DNA of 64,000 nt from Myxococcales bacterium (lineage in GTDB: Bacteria > Myxococcota_A > Polyangia > Nannocystales > Nannocystaceae). A model generated the notes under the pieces. It made no database searches. It was not told the DNA's origin and was given only the letters and a program-made list of their open reading frames with translations. The translations under genes were made by a program, and so were the position numbers. Where the stretch lies: positions 496,001 to 560,000 of the forward strand of contig JACKDW010000004.1 of NCBI GenBank assembly GCA_020633295.1, read 5' to 3'. Below, piece after piece: positions 26,130-34,650 of the stretch. The first letter of the stretch is position 1, and every line of letters starts with the position of its first letter.

Positions 26130-27956
26130 GTGTGGACCGTGTCACGCCGCGTCGCCCTCCCATGCGCCCTCGCGCTCGCCTGCACGCCCGGCGCCGACTC
26201 GCTGGGCGGCGGCGCCGAGACCGGGTCGAGCACGAGCTCGGGCGTCGCGAGCGAGCCCGCGAGCGCCGCGTCGATCGACACCTACGTCGACACGACCACC
26301 GACGACGCGGAGCCGACGCCCACGGGCGGCGGCGGTTCGGGCGACTCGGGCGCGGACGAGCTGCCGCACCCGTGGTTCACCGAGGTCGCGCGCGCGGCCG
26401 GCCTCGACTACGAGCACGGGCCGCTGAACGAGGCGCCTGACTGCCTCGTCGACGCGATCGCGAAGGACGAGCCGGGGGCCTACTGCGCCGCCGAGTGGGG
26501 CGCGGGCGGGGCGGCGGCGGCGGACTACGACGGCGACGGCTGGATCGATCTCTACGTCACGCGCGTCGCCGCGCCGGACCTCCTGTTTCACAACGAGGGC
26601 GACGGGAGCTTCAGCGAGCGCGCGGCCGAGGTCGGGCTCTCGGTGCAGGCGCAGACCAACGGCGCGGCCTGGGCGGACATCGACAACGACGGCGACCTCG
26701 ACCTCTACGTCACCACCATCGGCGAGCTGCGCCACCGGCTGTACATCAACGACGGGGGCGCGTTCACGGAGCAGGCGGAGGCGCGAGGCGCCGCGCTGGC
26801 GAGCGCGCTGCAGCACACCGGGACGACGCCGGCCTTCGGCGACTACGATCTCGACGGCGACCTCGACCTGTACGTCGGGGAGTGGCGCAACCACGTGTCG
26901 CTCGGCGACGCGCCGAGCCACAGCCGGCTGCTGCGCAACCTCGGTCCCGAGACGCCCGGCTTCTTCGAAGACGTCACGGAGGCGGCGGGCGTGCTCGTCG
27001 AGGACGTGTGGGAGCAGGTCGACAACAACATGGGCGCGATCCCGGGCGTGTTCGTGTTCTCGCCCGCGTTCGTCGACCTCGACGGCGACGACTGGCCGGA
27101 GCTCGTGCTCACGAGCGACTTCGGCGCGAGCCGGCTGTTCTGGAACCAGGGTGACGGGAGCTTCGTCGACGGCACGGTCGCGGCGCTCGTCGGCAGCGAG
27201 GAGAACGGCATGGGCGCGTCGTTCGCCGACGTCGATGACGACGGCGACCTCGACTGGTTCGTCAGCTCGATCTCCGCGACCGCGAAGAAGACCGGCAACC
27301 GGCTGTTCCTCAACAACGGCGACCGGACCTTCAGCGACGCGACCGACGCGTTCGGCGTGCGCGACGGCGACTGGGGCTGGGGGGTCGCGCTGTTCGATCC
27401 CGACAACGACGGCGACCTCGACGCGATCCTGACCAACGGTTGGCCGACCGGGCCCTACCTCGTCGACCCCGCGCGCCTGTGGGTGAACACGCGCCCGCCG
27501 GGCGCGAGCGGGCTGTCGACGACGCACGAGCTCGCGCCCCACGCCGGGCTCACGTCCACCGCCATGGGCCGCGCGCTCGTCACCCTCGACTACGATCGCG
27601 ACGGCGACCTCGACGTCTTCGTCGCCAACTTCGCCGGCGCGCCGTCGCTGTACCGCAACGACACGGACAACGGCAACGGCTGGCTGCGCGTCCGCGTCCG
27701 CGGGACGCAGAGCAACCGCGACGGGCTGGGCGCGCGCGTGCTCGTGCGCCGCGAGCAGGGCGGCCCGGCGCAGCTGCACGAGTACGGCGGCCCGACGCAC
27801 TTCCTCGGCCACTCCGAGCGCGTCGCCCACTTCGGCCTCGGGCCCGGCGACGCGCCGGTGTGGGAGGTCGTCGTGCGCTGGCCCGCGACGGGCGTCGAGC
27901 AGGTGTTTCACGGGGTCGCGCGCGACAGCGAGCTCGTCGTCGTCGAGCCCGAGTGA
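26130..27956 (+). CDS. FG-GAP repeat / ASPIC-UnbV (CRTAC1-like) lipoprotein
   Basis: The signal peptide ends in ALALAC (GTG at 26130, or GTG at 26139). After a Ser/Thr/Asp linker, a seven-bladed-type propeller is indicated by repeated FG-GAP/VCBS motifs: AADYDGDGWIDLYV, ADIDNDGDLDLYV, GDYDLDGDLDLYV, VDLDGDDWPELVL, ADVDDDGDLDWFV, FDPDNDGDLDAIL and LDYDRDGDLDVFV, each a likely Ca2+ site. The last ~90 residues match the ASPIC/UnbV domain (NGNGWLRVRVRG, NRDGLGARVLVRR, SERVAHFGLG, VVRWPATGVEQVF). Such proteins are secreted or surface-attached and implicated in adhesion; the exact role is unknown. Confidence 0.85.
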   Translation: MWTVSRRVALPCALALACTPGADSLGGGAETGSSTSSGVASEPASAASIDTYVDTTTDDAEPTPTGGGGSGDSGADELPHPWFTEVARAAGLDYEHGPLNEAPDCLVDAIAKDEPGAYCAAEWGAGGAAAADYDGDGWIDLYVTRVAAPDLLFHNEGDGSFSERAAEVGLSVQAQTNGAAWADIDNDGDLDLYVTTIGELRHRLYINDGGAFTEQAEARGAALASALQHTGTTPAFGDYDLDGDLDLYVGEWRNHVSLGDAPSHSRLLRNLGPETPGFFEDVTEAAGVLVEDVWEQVDNNMGAIPGVFVFSPAFVDLDGDDWPELVLTSDFGASRLFWNQGDGSFVDGTVAALVGSEENGMGASFADVDDDGDLDWFVSSISATAKKTGNRLFLNNGDRTFSDATDAFGVRDGDWGWGVALFDPDNDGDLDAILTNGWPTGPYLVDPARLWVNTRPPGASGLSTTHELAPHAGLTSTAMGRALVTLDYDRDGDLDVFVANFAGAPSLYRNDTDNGNGWLRVRVRGTQSNRDGLGARVLVRREQGGPAQLHEYGGPTHFLGHSERVAHFGLGPGDAPVWEVVVRWPATGVEQVFHGVARDSELVVVEPE

Positions 27957-28050
27957 GCGCGCGCGTGGGCGCCACGCGCCGACGCGCGTCGCACCGCGTC
28001 GCGGCGCGCCGCTCGACAGCGGCGCGCAACCACGCGATGGTCCGGCTCGC

Positions 28051-29302
28051 GTGGGTCCGCTCCCGCACCGCCGCTCCGGAGACCGCCCGCCCCCGCGACG
28101 CGCGGCGCGGGCAGCTGCTCGATCGAGCATACCGCTGTCGCTCGCGCTCGCGCTCTGGGCCGCGCCCGCCGATGACGCGAGCGCGACGCAAGCGCCCGAC
28201 GACGTCGGCGACGCGCTCACCTGGGACGCCGACCCCGGCTGCCCGCGCGAGCGCTTCGATCACGCGCTCGCGCGCTACCTCGACGGCGCGGCCGCAGGCG
28301 CGCGTCCGCAGCTCACGATCGCGGCGCGGGTCCGACGAGACTCGAGCGGTTGGCGCGTCACCCTGCGGATCGACGACCCGCGCGCCCCCGGGGCGACGGG
28401 CGAGCGCGAGCTGACCGCGGCGCGCTGCGAGACCGCCGCCGCCGCCGCCGCGTTCGTGGTCGCGGTCGCCATCGACCCCGACCTCGTCGCGCGCGCGGGC
28501 GTCGAGGTCGAGGATGAGCGGGCGGACACCACGCCGACGCCGCCGCCCGACGACCCCGGCGACCCCGAAGACCCGCCGCTCGACGCGAGCGCGCCGGTGG
28601 TGCCCGAGCCGGGACCGGCGACCCCCGAGCCGCCCCCGGGCTCATCCGCCGCGCGCGACCCGAACACGCCGCCGCCGGAGCCAGAGCCCATGCCGTCGTA
28701 GTCGCCCGCGCCGCCCACGGCAGCCGCCCCGCCCCGCGACCCGCGGCTGCGCGGCACGCTGGGCGCGGCCGTCGGCCTCGACGGAGGCGCCTTGCCCACG
28801 GTCTCGGCGGCGGCGCAGGTGAACGCCGGGCTCGGCGGCCGACGCTGGCGCGCGGAGCTCCTCGCGACCTACCGCGCCCCGTCGCGCGCCCGCGCGACCG
28901 GGCTCGTCGACGCAGGCGGCTGGATCTCCCACTGGGCGCTGGGCCTACGCGCCTGTGTCGAGGGACAGGCGGCGAGCGGCCGGCTCGCGCTGCCGGTGTG
29001 CGCCGGCGTCGAGGCCGGCGAGGTCCTCGGCCGCGGCTACGGGCTGACGACGAACGGGCGCGCGCGCCTGCCCTGGATCGCGCCGACGCTGGGGGCCGCC
29101 GCGCTCGCGAGCCCTCCGCCGCGCGCGCGACCGAGTGGCGCTCGGCGCCCGCGTCGAGCTCGGCGTGCCGCTCGCGCGGCACCAGTTCGCGATCTCGGGC
29201 GTCGGCGTGGTCCACACGATCGGGCCCGTGTTCGCGCGCGTGCTCGCGGCCGTCGAGCTGCGACTGCCGGCGCCGCCCCGTCGCGCCCCGCGGGCGCGGT
29301 GA
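28051..29302 (+). pseudogene. Secreted/outer-membrane-associated protein, interrupted by stop and frameshift
   Basis: From a GTG at 28051 the frame has a signal-like segment (SIPLSLALALWAA), a conserved-looking domain beginning LTWDADPGCPRERFDHALARYL with RELTAARCETAAAAAAFVVAVAIDP, and a Pro/Glu linker, then a TAG at 28699. The same frame continues after the TAG with RGTLGAAVGLDGGALPT...NAGLGGRRWRAELLATYRAP...WALGLRACVEG, a beta-rich barrel-like region. One base shift near 29130 then gives RVALGARVELGVPLARHQFAIS... to a TGA at 29300-29302. Read through, this is one protein of about 415 residues. I recognise the general type from this group but not a named family. Confidence 0.5.
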
Positions 29303-29320
29303 GCGAGCCGCGCGACGATT

Positions 29321-29346
29321 ACATGTCCCATCAAACAGGATACACT
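29321..29346 (+). promoter_or_regulatory. ACATGT element, copy D (divergent)
   Basis: ACATGT (29321-29326), 8 bp, ACAGGA (29335-29340), then TACACT. It shares the 8-bp spacing of copies A-C but the second half-site is degenerate. It sits just before the histidine-phosphatase GTG and probably contains its promoter. Confidence 0.4.
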
Positions 29347-29356
29347 CGACGCGCAC

Positions 29357-30019
29357 GTGCCCGCGCTCCCGCACAACCCGCCCGCCGTGCTGCTCGTGCG
29401 CCACGGCGAGAGCGCGTCGAACGCGGGGCTCGTGACCGACGAGCCCGCCGAGATCCCGCTGACGCGTCGCGGGCACGCGCAGGCGCGCCGGTTCGCCGAG
29501 CTGCTCGGTCGCCCGCCCGCGCGCGTGCTGTCGTCGACGTTCACGCGCGCGGTCGAGACCGCCCGGCCGGTGCGCGCGCGTCATGAGCTCCCCGACGAGT
29601 TCCTGCCCGTGCACGAGTTCACCTACCTCGCGCCGGCGCGCTGCCGCGGGACCGACCGACGCGCGCGCGCCCCCTGGGTCGCCGACTACTGGCGCCGCTG
29701 CGATCCGCGCTACCGCGACGGCCCGGGCGCGGAGAGCTTCGCCGCGTTCACGCGCCGCGTGCTCGCGTTCCGCGACGCGCTCGCGCGGGGTGAGCACCGC
29801 GGCGACGTGGTGTTCTCGCACGGGCTGTTCATGAAGGCGCTGCTGTGGATCGGCGGGCGCGAGCTCGCGCCGGACGACCCGGCGGAGATGGCGTCGTTTC
29901 GCGAGTTCTCGAGCCAGCACTGGATCCCGAACCTCGGGCTCCTGCGCGTCGAGACAGGTCGAGACACGCGGGACGTCCGCGTCGCGCTCGATCTCGAGCT
30001 CGTGCCGCGGCTCGGCTAG
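29357..30019 (+). CDS. Histidine phosphatase (phosphoglycerate mutase-like) family protein
   Basis: The catalytic RHG motif is in VLLVRHGESASNAG near the N-terminus and the second His is in VVFSHGLFMKALLW; the Arg of STFTRAVETARPV completes the phosphate pocket. These features define branch 1 of the histidine phosphatase superfamily, acting on small phosphorylated metabolites or proteins; the substrate cannot be told. 220 residues is the usual length. The GTG at 29357 starts immediately before PALPHNPPAVLLVRHG. It converges with the membrane-protein gene at 30.0 kb. Confidence 0.85.
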   Translation: MPALPHNPPAVLLVRHGESASNAGLVTDEPAEIPLTRRGHAQARRFAELLGRPPARVLSSTFTRAVETARPVRARHELPDEFLPVHEFTYLAPARCRGTDRRARAPWVADYWRRCDPRYRDGPGAESFAAFTRRVLAFRDALARGEHRGDVVFSHGLFMKALLWIGGRELAPDDPAEMASFREFSSQHWIPNLGLLRVETGRDTRDVRVALDLELVPRLG

Positions 30020-30028
30020 CGACGCGCC

Positions 30029-30733
30029 TCAACCACAGAGCTCGGGGCGCCGCGCGAGCGCGCGGATCGAGACCGCGTAGGTGATGTAGTTCAGCGCGAC
30101 CGGCAACAGGCAGGCCGTCAGCACCAAGGGGACATGGAAGTCCTTGGCGATCGCGATCATGCCGATGATGAAGCTGAGGAGCAGGACGCCGGAGACGACC
30201 GCGGACATGCGGTGGACGGGGTCCGCGAACCACCCGGACGACCTGCCGATCCAGTAGTAGAAGCCGAAGTGCAGGTACAGGTTCAGGATGAGGATCAGGT
30301 TGCCGTAGTGCTCGAGGCGCGCGCCGGTGGCCTGGAACGCGAACATCCCGACGAGCAGCAGGAGCGCGAGCGCGGGCACGTAGATCCGCAGCCCGCGGCG
30401 CTTGAACAGCGTGTAGTCGCCTCGCCGCGCGCCGTAGTAGTACAGCAGCGTCATCGCGAAGAAGCAGGACGACATGAAGATCCCGTCGATCGCGAAGATG
30501 TAGCCGATCGCCGCCTGGCCCCCCGGCGAGAGCGTGTCCCAGGCCTCGAGCGCGAAGAACTTGTTCGAGCACTTGATGAGCTGCCCGGCGCAGATCAGCG
30601 TCCACAGCGTGCTCAGCGGGCGGAGGCGGCGGCGGAACAGGCCCTCGTAGATGGCGAAGCCGAGGAAGCTCAGCAGCGCTGAGTACTGGATGAGGATGTG
30701 CCCCAGGGTCTGGGTGTTCACTTCAACGATCAC
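30029..30733 (-). CDS. Multi-pass membrane protein, unknown (second of pair)
   Basis: 234 residues with about seven hydrophobic helices (e.g. ILIQYSALLSFLGFAIYEGL, AIGYIFAIDGIFMSSCFFAMTLLYYYG, IYVPALALLLLVGMFAF, LILILNLYLHFGFYYWIG, AVVSGVLLLSFIIGMIAIA, PLVLTACLLPVALNYITYAV). No catalytic motif is recognised. The start overlaps the 3' end of the upstream gene (30723) by 11 bp, so the two are translationally coupled and likely act together. A topology search against DUF families of seven-helix membrane proteins would be informative. Confidence 0.65.
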   Translation of the reverse strand: MIVEVNTQTLGHILIQYSALLSFLGFAIYEGLFRRRLRPLSTLWTLICAGQLIKCSNKFFALEAWDTLSPGGQAAIGYIFAIDGIFMSSCFFAMTLLYYYGARRGDYTLFKRRGLRIYVPALALLLLVGMFAFQATGARLEHYGNLILILNLYLHFGFYYWIGRSSGWFADPVHRMSAVVSGVLLLSFIIGMIAIAKDFHVPLVLTACLLPVALNYITYAVSIRALARRPELCG

Positions 30734-31400
30734 GCTGAACTCCCCCCGGCTCGGACCGCGCCTCCGTGGCCGACGAATCCTCGTCGCGCTCTCGCAAGCG
30801 CGCGGCGCCGAGGAAGAATAACCCCATCACGACGAGCTGGATCAGGTGGGCCAGGTCGTTTTGGTTGAAGCCCGGGTGCGGCGCGAGGCCGCTTTTCTGC
30901 GCGCCGGCGGCGACGAGCGCCGCCAGGAAGCCCGCGAGGAACCAGGGCGCCGCGCGGCTGCCGAGCGCGAGCCAGGCGTAGCTCTCGAGGCAGACGAGCG
31001 CCAGCATCGCGCGACCGTACTGCGCGACCGCGTACTCGATCGGCGCGTGACCTGGCAGCCTGATCAGGTAGACGACGACCTCGGCGGCGACGACGACCGT
31101 CGCCACGCGGGCCCAGCGGCGCGGTAGCGCGCCGCGGGCCGAGCCCACCACGAGTGACCCAGAGGACAGGCCGGCCGCGATCATCGCGACGCTCCACAGC
31201 GGCGCCGCCAGCGGGTGCGCGCTCGACAGCGCGTGGAAGAGGCCGCCGGTGAGCGCCGAGACGCCGACCATCGCGATTGAAAACGCCCAGGCCCGCTGGG
31301 CCCAGCAGCTCGCCACGCGCGCGATTCGATAGGTAATGCACCAGGTCCACAGCGCGACCACGAGATCGGTGAACGCCGTCATGGGCTCGTGAATCGTCAT
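30723..31400 (-). CDS. Multi-pass membrane protein, unknown (first of pair)
   Basis: The ATG at 31400 (MTIHEPMTAFTDLVVALWTW) is preferred to a codon at 31418. About seven hydrophobic segments are visible, including AFSIAMVGVSALTGGLFHAL, APLWSVAMIAAGLSSGSLVV, VATVVVAAEVVVYLIRL and LIQLVVMGLFFLGAARL. The motif GLFHAL in a helix and a GHAPIEYAV loop may mark a metal- or heme-binding family, but this is speculation. It is coupled to the following membrane-protein gene and divergent from the cNMP-binding/CPBP gene, sharing its intergenic promoter region. Confidence 0.65.
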   Translation of the reverse strand: MTIHEPMTAFTDLVVALWTWCITYRIARVASCWAQRAWAFSIAMVGVSALTGGLFHALSSAHPLAAPLWSVAMIAAGLSSGSLVVGSARGALPRRWARVATVVVAAEVVVYLIRLPGHAPIEYAVAQYGRAMLALVCLESYAWLALGSRAAPWFLAGFLAALVAAGAQKSGLAPHPGFNQNDLAHLIQLVVMGLFFLGAARLRERDEDSSATEARSEPGGVQRDR

Positions 31401-31465
31401 CACGCGTCGCGGTAACACTGCGCTGTATACTGTCCAAAAGTTACTGCGCCCCCGTCGCGCCCGTG

Positions 31466-32599
31466 ATGCAGTCGACTGGAATCCAGAACTTCTCGCTCCT
31501 CCGCGGCGCGACCCAGGCGCAGATGAAGGCGTTTCGGGACGTCTGCGAGCGGATCGAGCTCGCCCCCGGGGAGCTGCTGATCCGCGAGGGCGACGAGGCG
31601 GACGCGCTCTTCCTGCTGCTCGAGGGCGAGGTCGAGGTGCTCAAGTTCGACGGAAACGAGCACCAGCGCATCGGGGTGTACACGGCGGGCGTCTCCATGG
31701 GTCACTGGGGCTGGGTGCGGCGCGAGCGGAGGACCGCGACCGTGCGCGCGCTCGAGCCGTGCAAGGCCCTGCGCGCGCCGCTCGACCGGCTCGATCAGCG
31801 CGTCGCCGCGGACCCCGAGCTGAGCCGCGTGCTGATGGGGAACATCGCCGGCTCGGTCGTGCGCGCGGTCGAGGAGAGCAACGACCGAATCCTCCGCGAG
31901 CGGCTCGACGCGGCCGAGCACCGCGCGTTCGCGGCGAGCTTCATGGTCAAGGTGCTGCTCACGACGATCTTCTACATGTACGCGCTCGGGATCGTGATGC
32001 ACCTGCTGCACAGCGTGCCCTCGACGGTCGTCGGGCTCCCGATCCTCGCGGTCTTCGCCTACGCGGTCATCGCCCTGATCAAGAGCAGCCGCTCTCCGCG
32101 GCGCGAATTCGGGCTCACCATGGAGGGGTGGCGCAAGAACCTCGGCGAGGCGATCGTGGCGAGCGTCCCGATCATGCTGCTGCTCGTCGGCATCAAGTAC
32201 CTCTTGATCCAGCACGCCCCGGGCTTCGCGAGCGAGCGGCTGTTCGATCTGGGCGCGCAGGAGGAGGGGATGTCGCCCGTGACCTTCGCGGTGATGGTCA
32301 GCGTCTACGCGCTGTTCGTCCCGATCCAGGAGCTGATCGCGCGCAGCGGGCTGCAGGTGCCCATGGAGATGCTGTTCGACGGCGAGCGACGCGAGCGCGG
32401 GGCCAACGTCATGGCGAGCCTGCTGTTCTCCGCCACCCACCTGCACCTCTCGCCCCTGCTCGCGCTGGTGGTCTTCCCGTTCGGCCTGTACTGGGGCTGG
32501 CTGTTTCGACGGCAGCGGAGCCTGCTCGGCCCCTGCGTCTCGCACGTGCTAATCGGCTGCTTCGCCTTCGGCGTCGTCGGCTTCAGGGGGATCTTTTGA
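31466..32599 (+). CDS. Cyclic nucleotide-binding domain fused to CPBP-type intramembrane protease
   Basis: The N-terminal ~120 residues form a cNMP-binding fold (FSLLRGATQAQMKAF, LAPGELLIREGDEADALFLLLEGEVEVL), but the phosphate-binding cassette (usually GExA...RxA) is only partly present (GVSMGHWGW, RRTATVRAL), so ligand binding is doubtful. From about residue 160 there are several TM helices with CPBP (Abi/Rce1-like) motifs: PIQELIARSGLQ (Gln289 in place of the first Glu of EE...R), SATHLHLSP (His326, His328) and HVLIG (His361). The family cleaves membrane-associated substrates. The TGA overlaps the TTG of the next gene (TTTTGA), so they are coupled. TATACT at about 31434 is a plausible -10. 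Confidence 0.75.
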   Translation: MQSTGIQNFSLLRGATQAQMKAFRDVCERIELAPGELLIREGDEADALFLLLEGEVEVLKFDGNEHQRIGVYTAGVSMGHWGWVRRERRTATVRALEPCKALRAPLDRLDQRVAADPELSRVLMGNIAGSVVRAVEESNDRILRERLDAAEHRAFAASFMVKVLLTTIFYMYALGIVMHLLHSVPSTVVGLPILAVFAYAVIALIKSSRSPRREFGLTMEGWRKNLGEAIVASVPIMLLLVGIKYLLIQHAPGFASERLFDLGAQEEGMSPVTFAVMVSVYALFVPIQELIARSGLQVPMEMLFDGERRERGANVMASLLFSATHLHLSPLLALVVFPFGLYWGWLFRRQRSLLGPCVSHVLIGCFAFGVVGFRGIF

Positions 32600-33372
32600 G
32601 CGCGACGTCCAATACGAATCCCGAGCCGACCGCGCCGGCGGTCGGCCCGTACCGCTGGTTCTTGCTGTTCAACGTGGTGATGGTGCTCTTCATCTTCGCC
32701 GAGCCCACGATCGCGAGGCTCACGGAGGGGGCCTGGAAGCGCGGCCACTTCGTGTTCGAGAACACGGTCTCGCTCGACAGCCACGCCGCCTTCGGCTACC
32801 TGTTCGTGCTCCTGTTCGTGACCCAGTCCGTGCTCGGCTTCTCGCTCCTGAGGCGCGCGCGGCTGGTGAGCGCCCACCGAGCGCTCGGCCGCGTGTTCGT
32901 GTTCGGCGCGGCGCCGCTGTTCATCGCCATCGGCGTGTGGATGATCCTCGATCGCGGCCTCGGCCTCCCACCCGAGCGGACGGTGGTGTTCCGCCGCGAC
33001 GCGATCGCGCTGATCATCGAGCTGATCCAGGTGATGACGCTCGTGGCGATCTTCCTCGGGCGCGGCTGGCTCGCGATCCGCCGGCGACGGCTCACCGCGC
33101 ACGTCGACGCGATGATGGCGGCGTTCATCTCGGCGGCGATGATCGCCGGGATCCGGCTGGTCTACGCGGTCATCTGGATGTTCGGCGACTCGCCCTTCAC
33201 GGTCTCGGGCGTGTACTTCATCACCGCCGCCCTGACCACGCTGGAGCTCGCGGCGGCCTTCGCGTTGGTCGGGCGGCTGCGTGAGAACCGGTTCGCGCTC
33301 GCGCTGGTCGCGGGCAGCACGGTGCTCGTGATCGTGGCGGCCTCGCCCTGGTACAGCGTCTGGGACACGTGA
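32596..33372 (+). CDS. Multi-pass membrane protein, DUF2306-like
   Basis: TTG start at 32596 overlaps the stop of the CPBP gene. 258 residues with about seven TM helices: WFLLFNVVMVLFIFAEP, AAFGYLFVLLFVTQSVLGFSLL, VFVFGAAPLFIAIGVWMI, IALIIELIQVMTLVAIFLG, MMAAFISAAMIAGIRLVYAVIW, YFITAALTTLELAAAFALVG and LALVAGSTVLVIVAA. The conserved-looking VSAHRALGRVF and RRLTAHVDAMMAAF (His at helix starts) recall the DUF2306 family of predicted membrane proteins; weak assignment. The coupling suggests it is a substrate or partner of the upstream protease-like protein. Confidence 0.65.
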   Translation: MSATSNTNPEPTAPAVGPYRWFLLFNVVMVLFIFAEPTIARLTEGAWKRGHFVFENTVSLDSHAAFGYLFVLLFVTQSVLGFSLLRRARLVSAHRALGRVFVFGAAPLFIAIGVWMILDRGLGLPPERTVVFRRDAIALIIELIQVMTLVAIFLGRGWLAIRRRRLTAHVDAMMAAFISAAMIAGIRLVYAVIWMFGDSPFTVSGVYFITAALTTLELAAAFALVGRLRENRFALALVAGSTVLVIVAASPWYSVWDT

Positions 33373-33451
33373 CGACGCGCCCGTCGGGACGTCGCCGGGG
33401 CTTCGCCTGTCTGTTTCGCCAGGATCTCCGCGCGCGCTCACGCCTGTTCTT

Positions 33452-34558
33452 TTAGACACGCTCGAGGGACCGCGGGCCCGCGACCGCAGGCTCAGCGGGC
33501 CCGCCGCGGGCGTCGTCGCGGCGCAGCGACATCACCTGCGGCGCGACCTCGACGAAGCCGAAGCGCGCGTAGAAGCGCTGGGCGTCGCGCGTCTTCAGGT
33601 GCACCGCGCTGACGGTGCGCACGGCCGGGTGCGCCAGCAGCAGCCGCAGCGTCGCCGCGCCCAGCCCCCGGGCGCGGTACTCGGGGTCGACCGCGACGTC
33701 GTACACCCAGGCGTGCTTGCCCCCGTCGCTGACCGCCCGCGCGGTCGCGACGAGCCGCGCGCCGTCGCGCACGCCGACCCAGGCCGAGGCGCCGCGGTGC
33801 GCGTCCGCGATCCGACGCGGGTCGACGCCGACGTTCCAGTACTGGCCCTCGACCAGCGCGACCGCCTGCGCGAGCGCGCCGGGGTCGTCGGCCGCCAGCG
33901 CGCAGCGCAGCTCGAGCCCGCCCGGCGCCCGCAGGAACGCGGGCGTCGGGCGCTCGGGGTGCGCGTCCCGGATGCGCTCGAGCGCCCGCGCGTCGCCGCT
34001 CCGCCCGCGCCGCCACAGCCCCTCGAGGATCGCCAGGATCCGCGCCGCCGGCCGCTCCTGCCCGAGCTTGCGCTTGCCGACGATGGAGCGCGGGCGCACC
34101 CGCGTGATGACTACGCCGTCGACCGCCTTGCGGTACAGCCGGTCGTAGTCGGGCGCGTCGATGTCGATGGGCGCGTGGCCGCCCTCTCGCTGGTAGCGCT
34201 CCATCAGCGCTTGCAGGGCCCGAGCCTTGCGCGCGGGCTCCTCGACGCGCTCGACCGGGCCGCGCAGCTCGACCGACTCGTACAGCGTCGTCGCCGGGCA
34301 CGCGCGCTGCGGGTCGACGAAGTAGCTGGGGATCTCGGCGACGAGCTCGTGCGCGGTGACGACGGCCTCGCGCCCGATCAGGCTGGACTTCTCGCCCTTC
34401 GGGCCGCCGTGGAACAGCAGCGCGCCGCCCTCGATGACGCCGTGCAGCGCCCGCGCGATCGGCAGCCCGTCGGGCGCGACGCTGGAGAGCGTGACCGCGG
34501 GCGCGCGCCCGAGCAGCGCCCAGGCCTCGGCCTCGAGCATTCGATGGTGGCTCTTCAT
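33452..34558 (-). CDS. FMN-binding split-barrel (PPOX-like) protein fused to GNAT acetyltransferase
   Basis: Residues 1-200 resemble the pyridoxamine 5'-phosphate oxidase-related flavin split barrel (APAVTLSSVAPDGLPIARALHGVI, ALLFHGGPKGEKSSLIG, SVELRGPVERV, PRSIVGKRKLGQ). Residues 215-355 are a GNAT fold with the acetyl-CoA site in VYDVAVDPEYRARGLGAATL and RFYARFGFVEV. The 368-residue fusion is divergent from a MocR-type regulator with repeated operator half-sites between them, an arrangement typical of PdxR/MocR targets in vitamin B6 or amine metabolism. The substrate is unknown. Confidence 0.8.
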   Translation of the reverse strand: MKSHHRMLEAEAWALLGRAPAVTLSSVAPDGLPIARALHGVIEGGALLFHGGPKGEKSSLIGREAVVTAHELVAEIPSYFVDPQRACPATTLYESVELRGPVERVEEPARKARALQALMERYQREGGHAPIDIDAPDYDRLYRKAVDGVVITRVRPRSIVGKRKLGQERPAARILAILEGLWRRGRSGDARALERIRDAHPERPTPAFLRAPGGLELRCALAADDPGALAQAVALVEGQYWNVGVDPRRIADAHRGASAWVGVRDGARLVATARAVSDGGKHAWVYDVAVDPEYRARGLGAATLRLLLAHPAVRTVSAVHLKTRDAQRFYARFGFVEVAPQVMSLRRDDARGGPAEPAVAGPRSLERV

Positions 34559-34580
34559 GACGCGACCAGGCTAGCCGTCA

Positions 34581-34625
34581 CTGGTTCATCTATATGGACC
34601 AGAATTTATTTTTTAATAGGACCAG
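34581..34625. promoter_or_regulatory. Putative MocR operator: two GGACCAG direct repeats and an inverted half-site
   Basis: GGACCAG at 34596-34602 and again at 34619-34625 (23 bp apart, about two helical turns, same face), with CTGGTTC in reverse orientation at 34581-34587. They are separated by an AT-rich run (AATTTATTTTTTAAT) in otherwise GC-rich DNA, between divergent regulator and target. Direct repeats plus an inverted half-site are known for PdxR/MocR-type operators. Confidence 0.65.
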
Positions 34626-34650
34626 TCGATCGACGCGCTACACTCCTGGC

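Noticed and set aside
31759..32595. Upstream part of the 537-codon frame preceding the DUF2306-like gene
   Set aside because: It overlaps the CPBP fusion out of frame and is Arg/Ala-rich; the real gene begins at the TTG at 32596.
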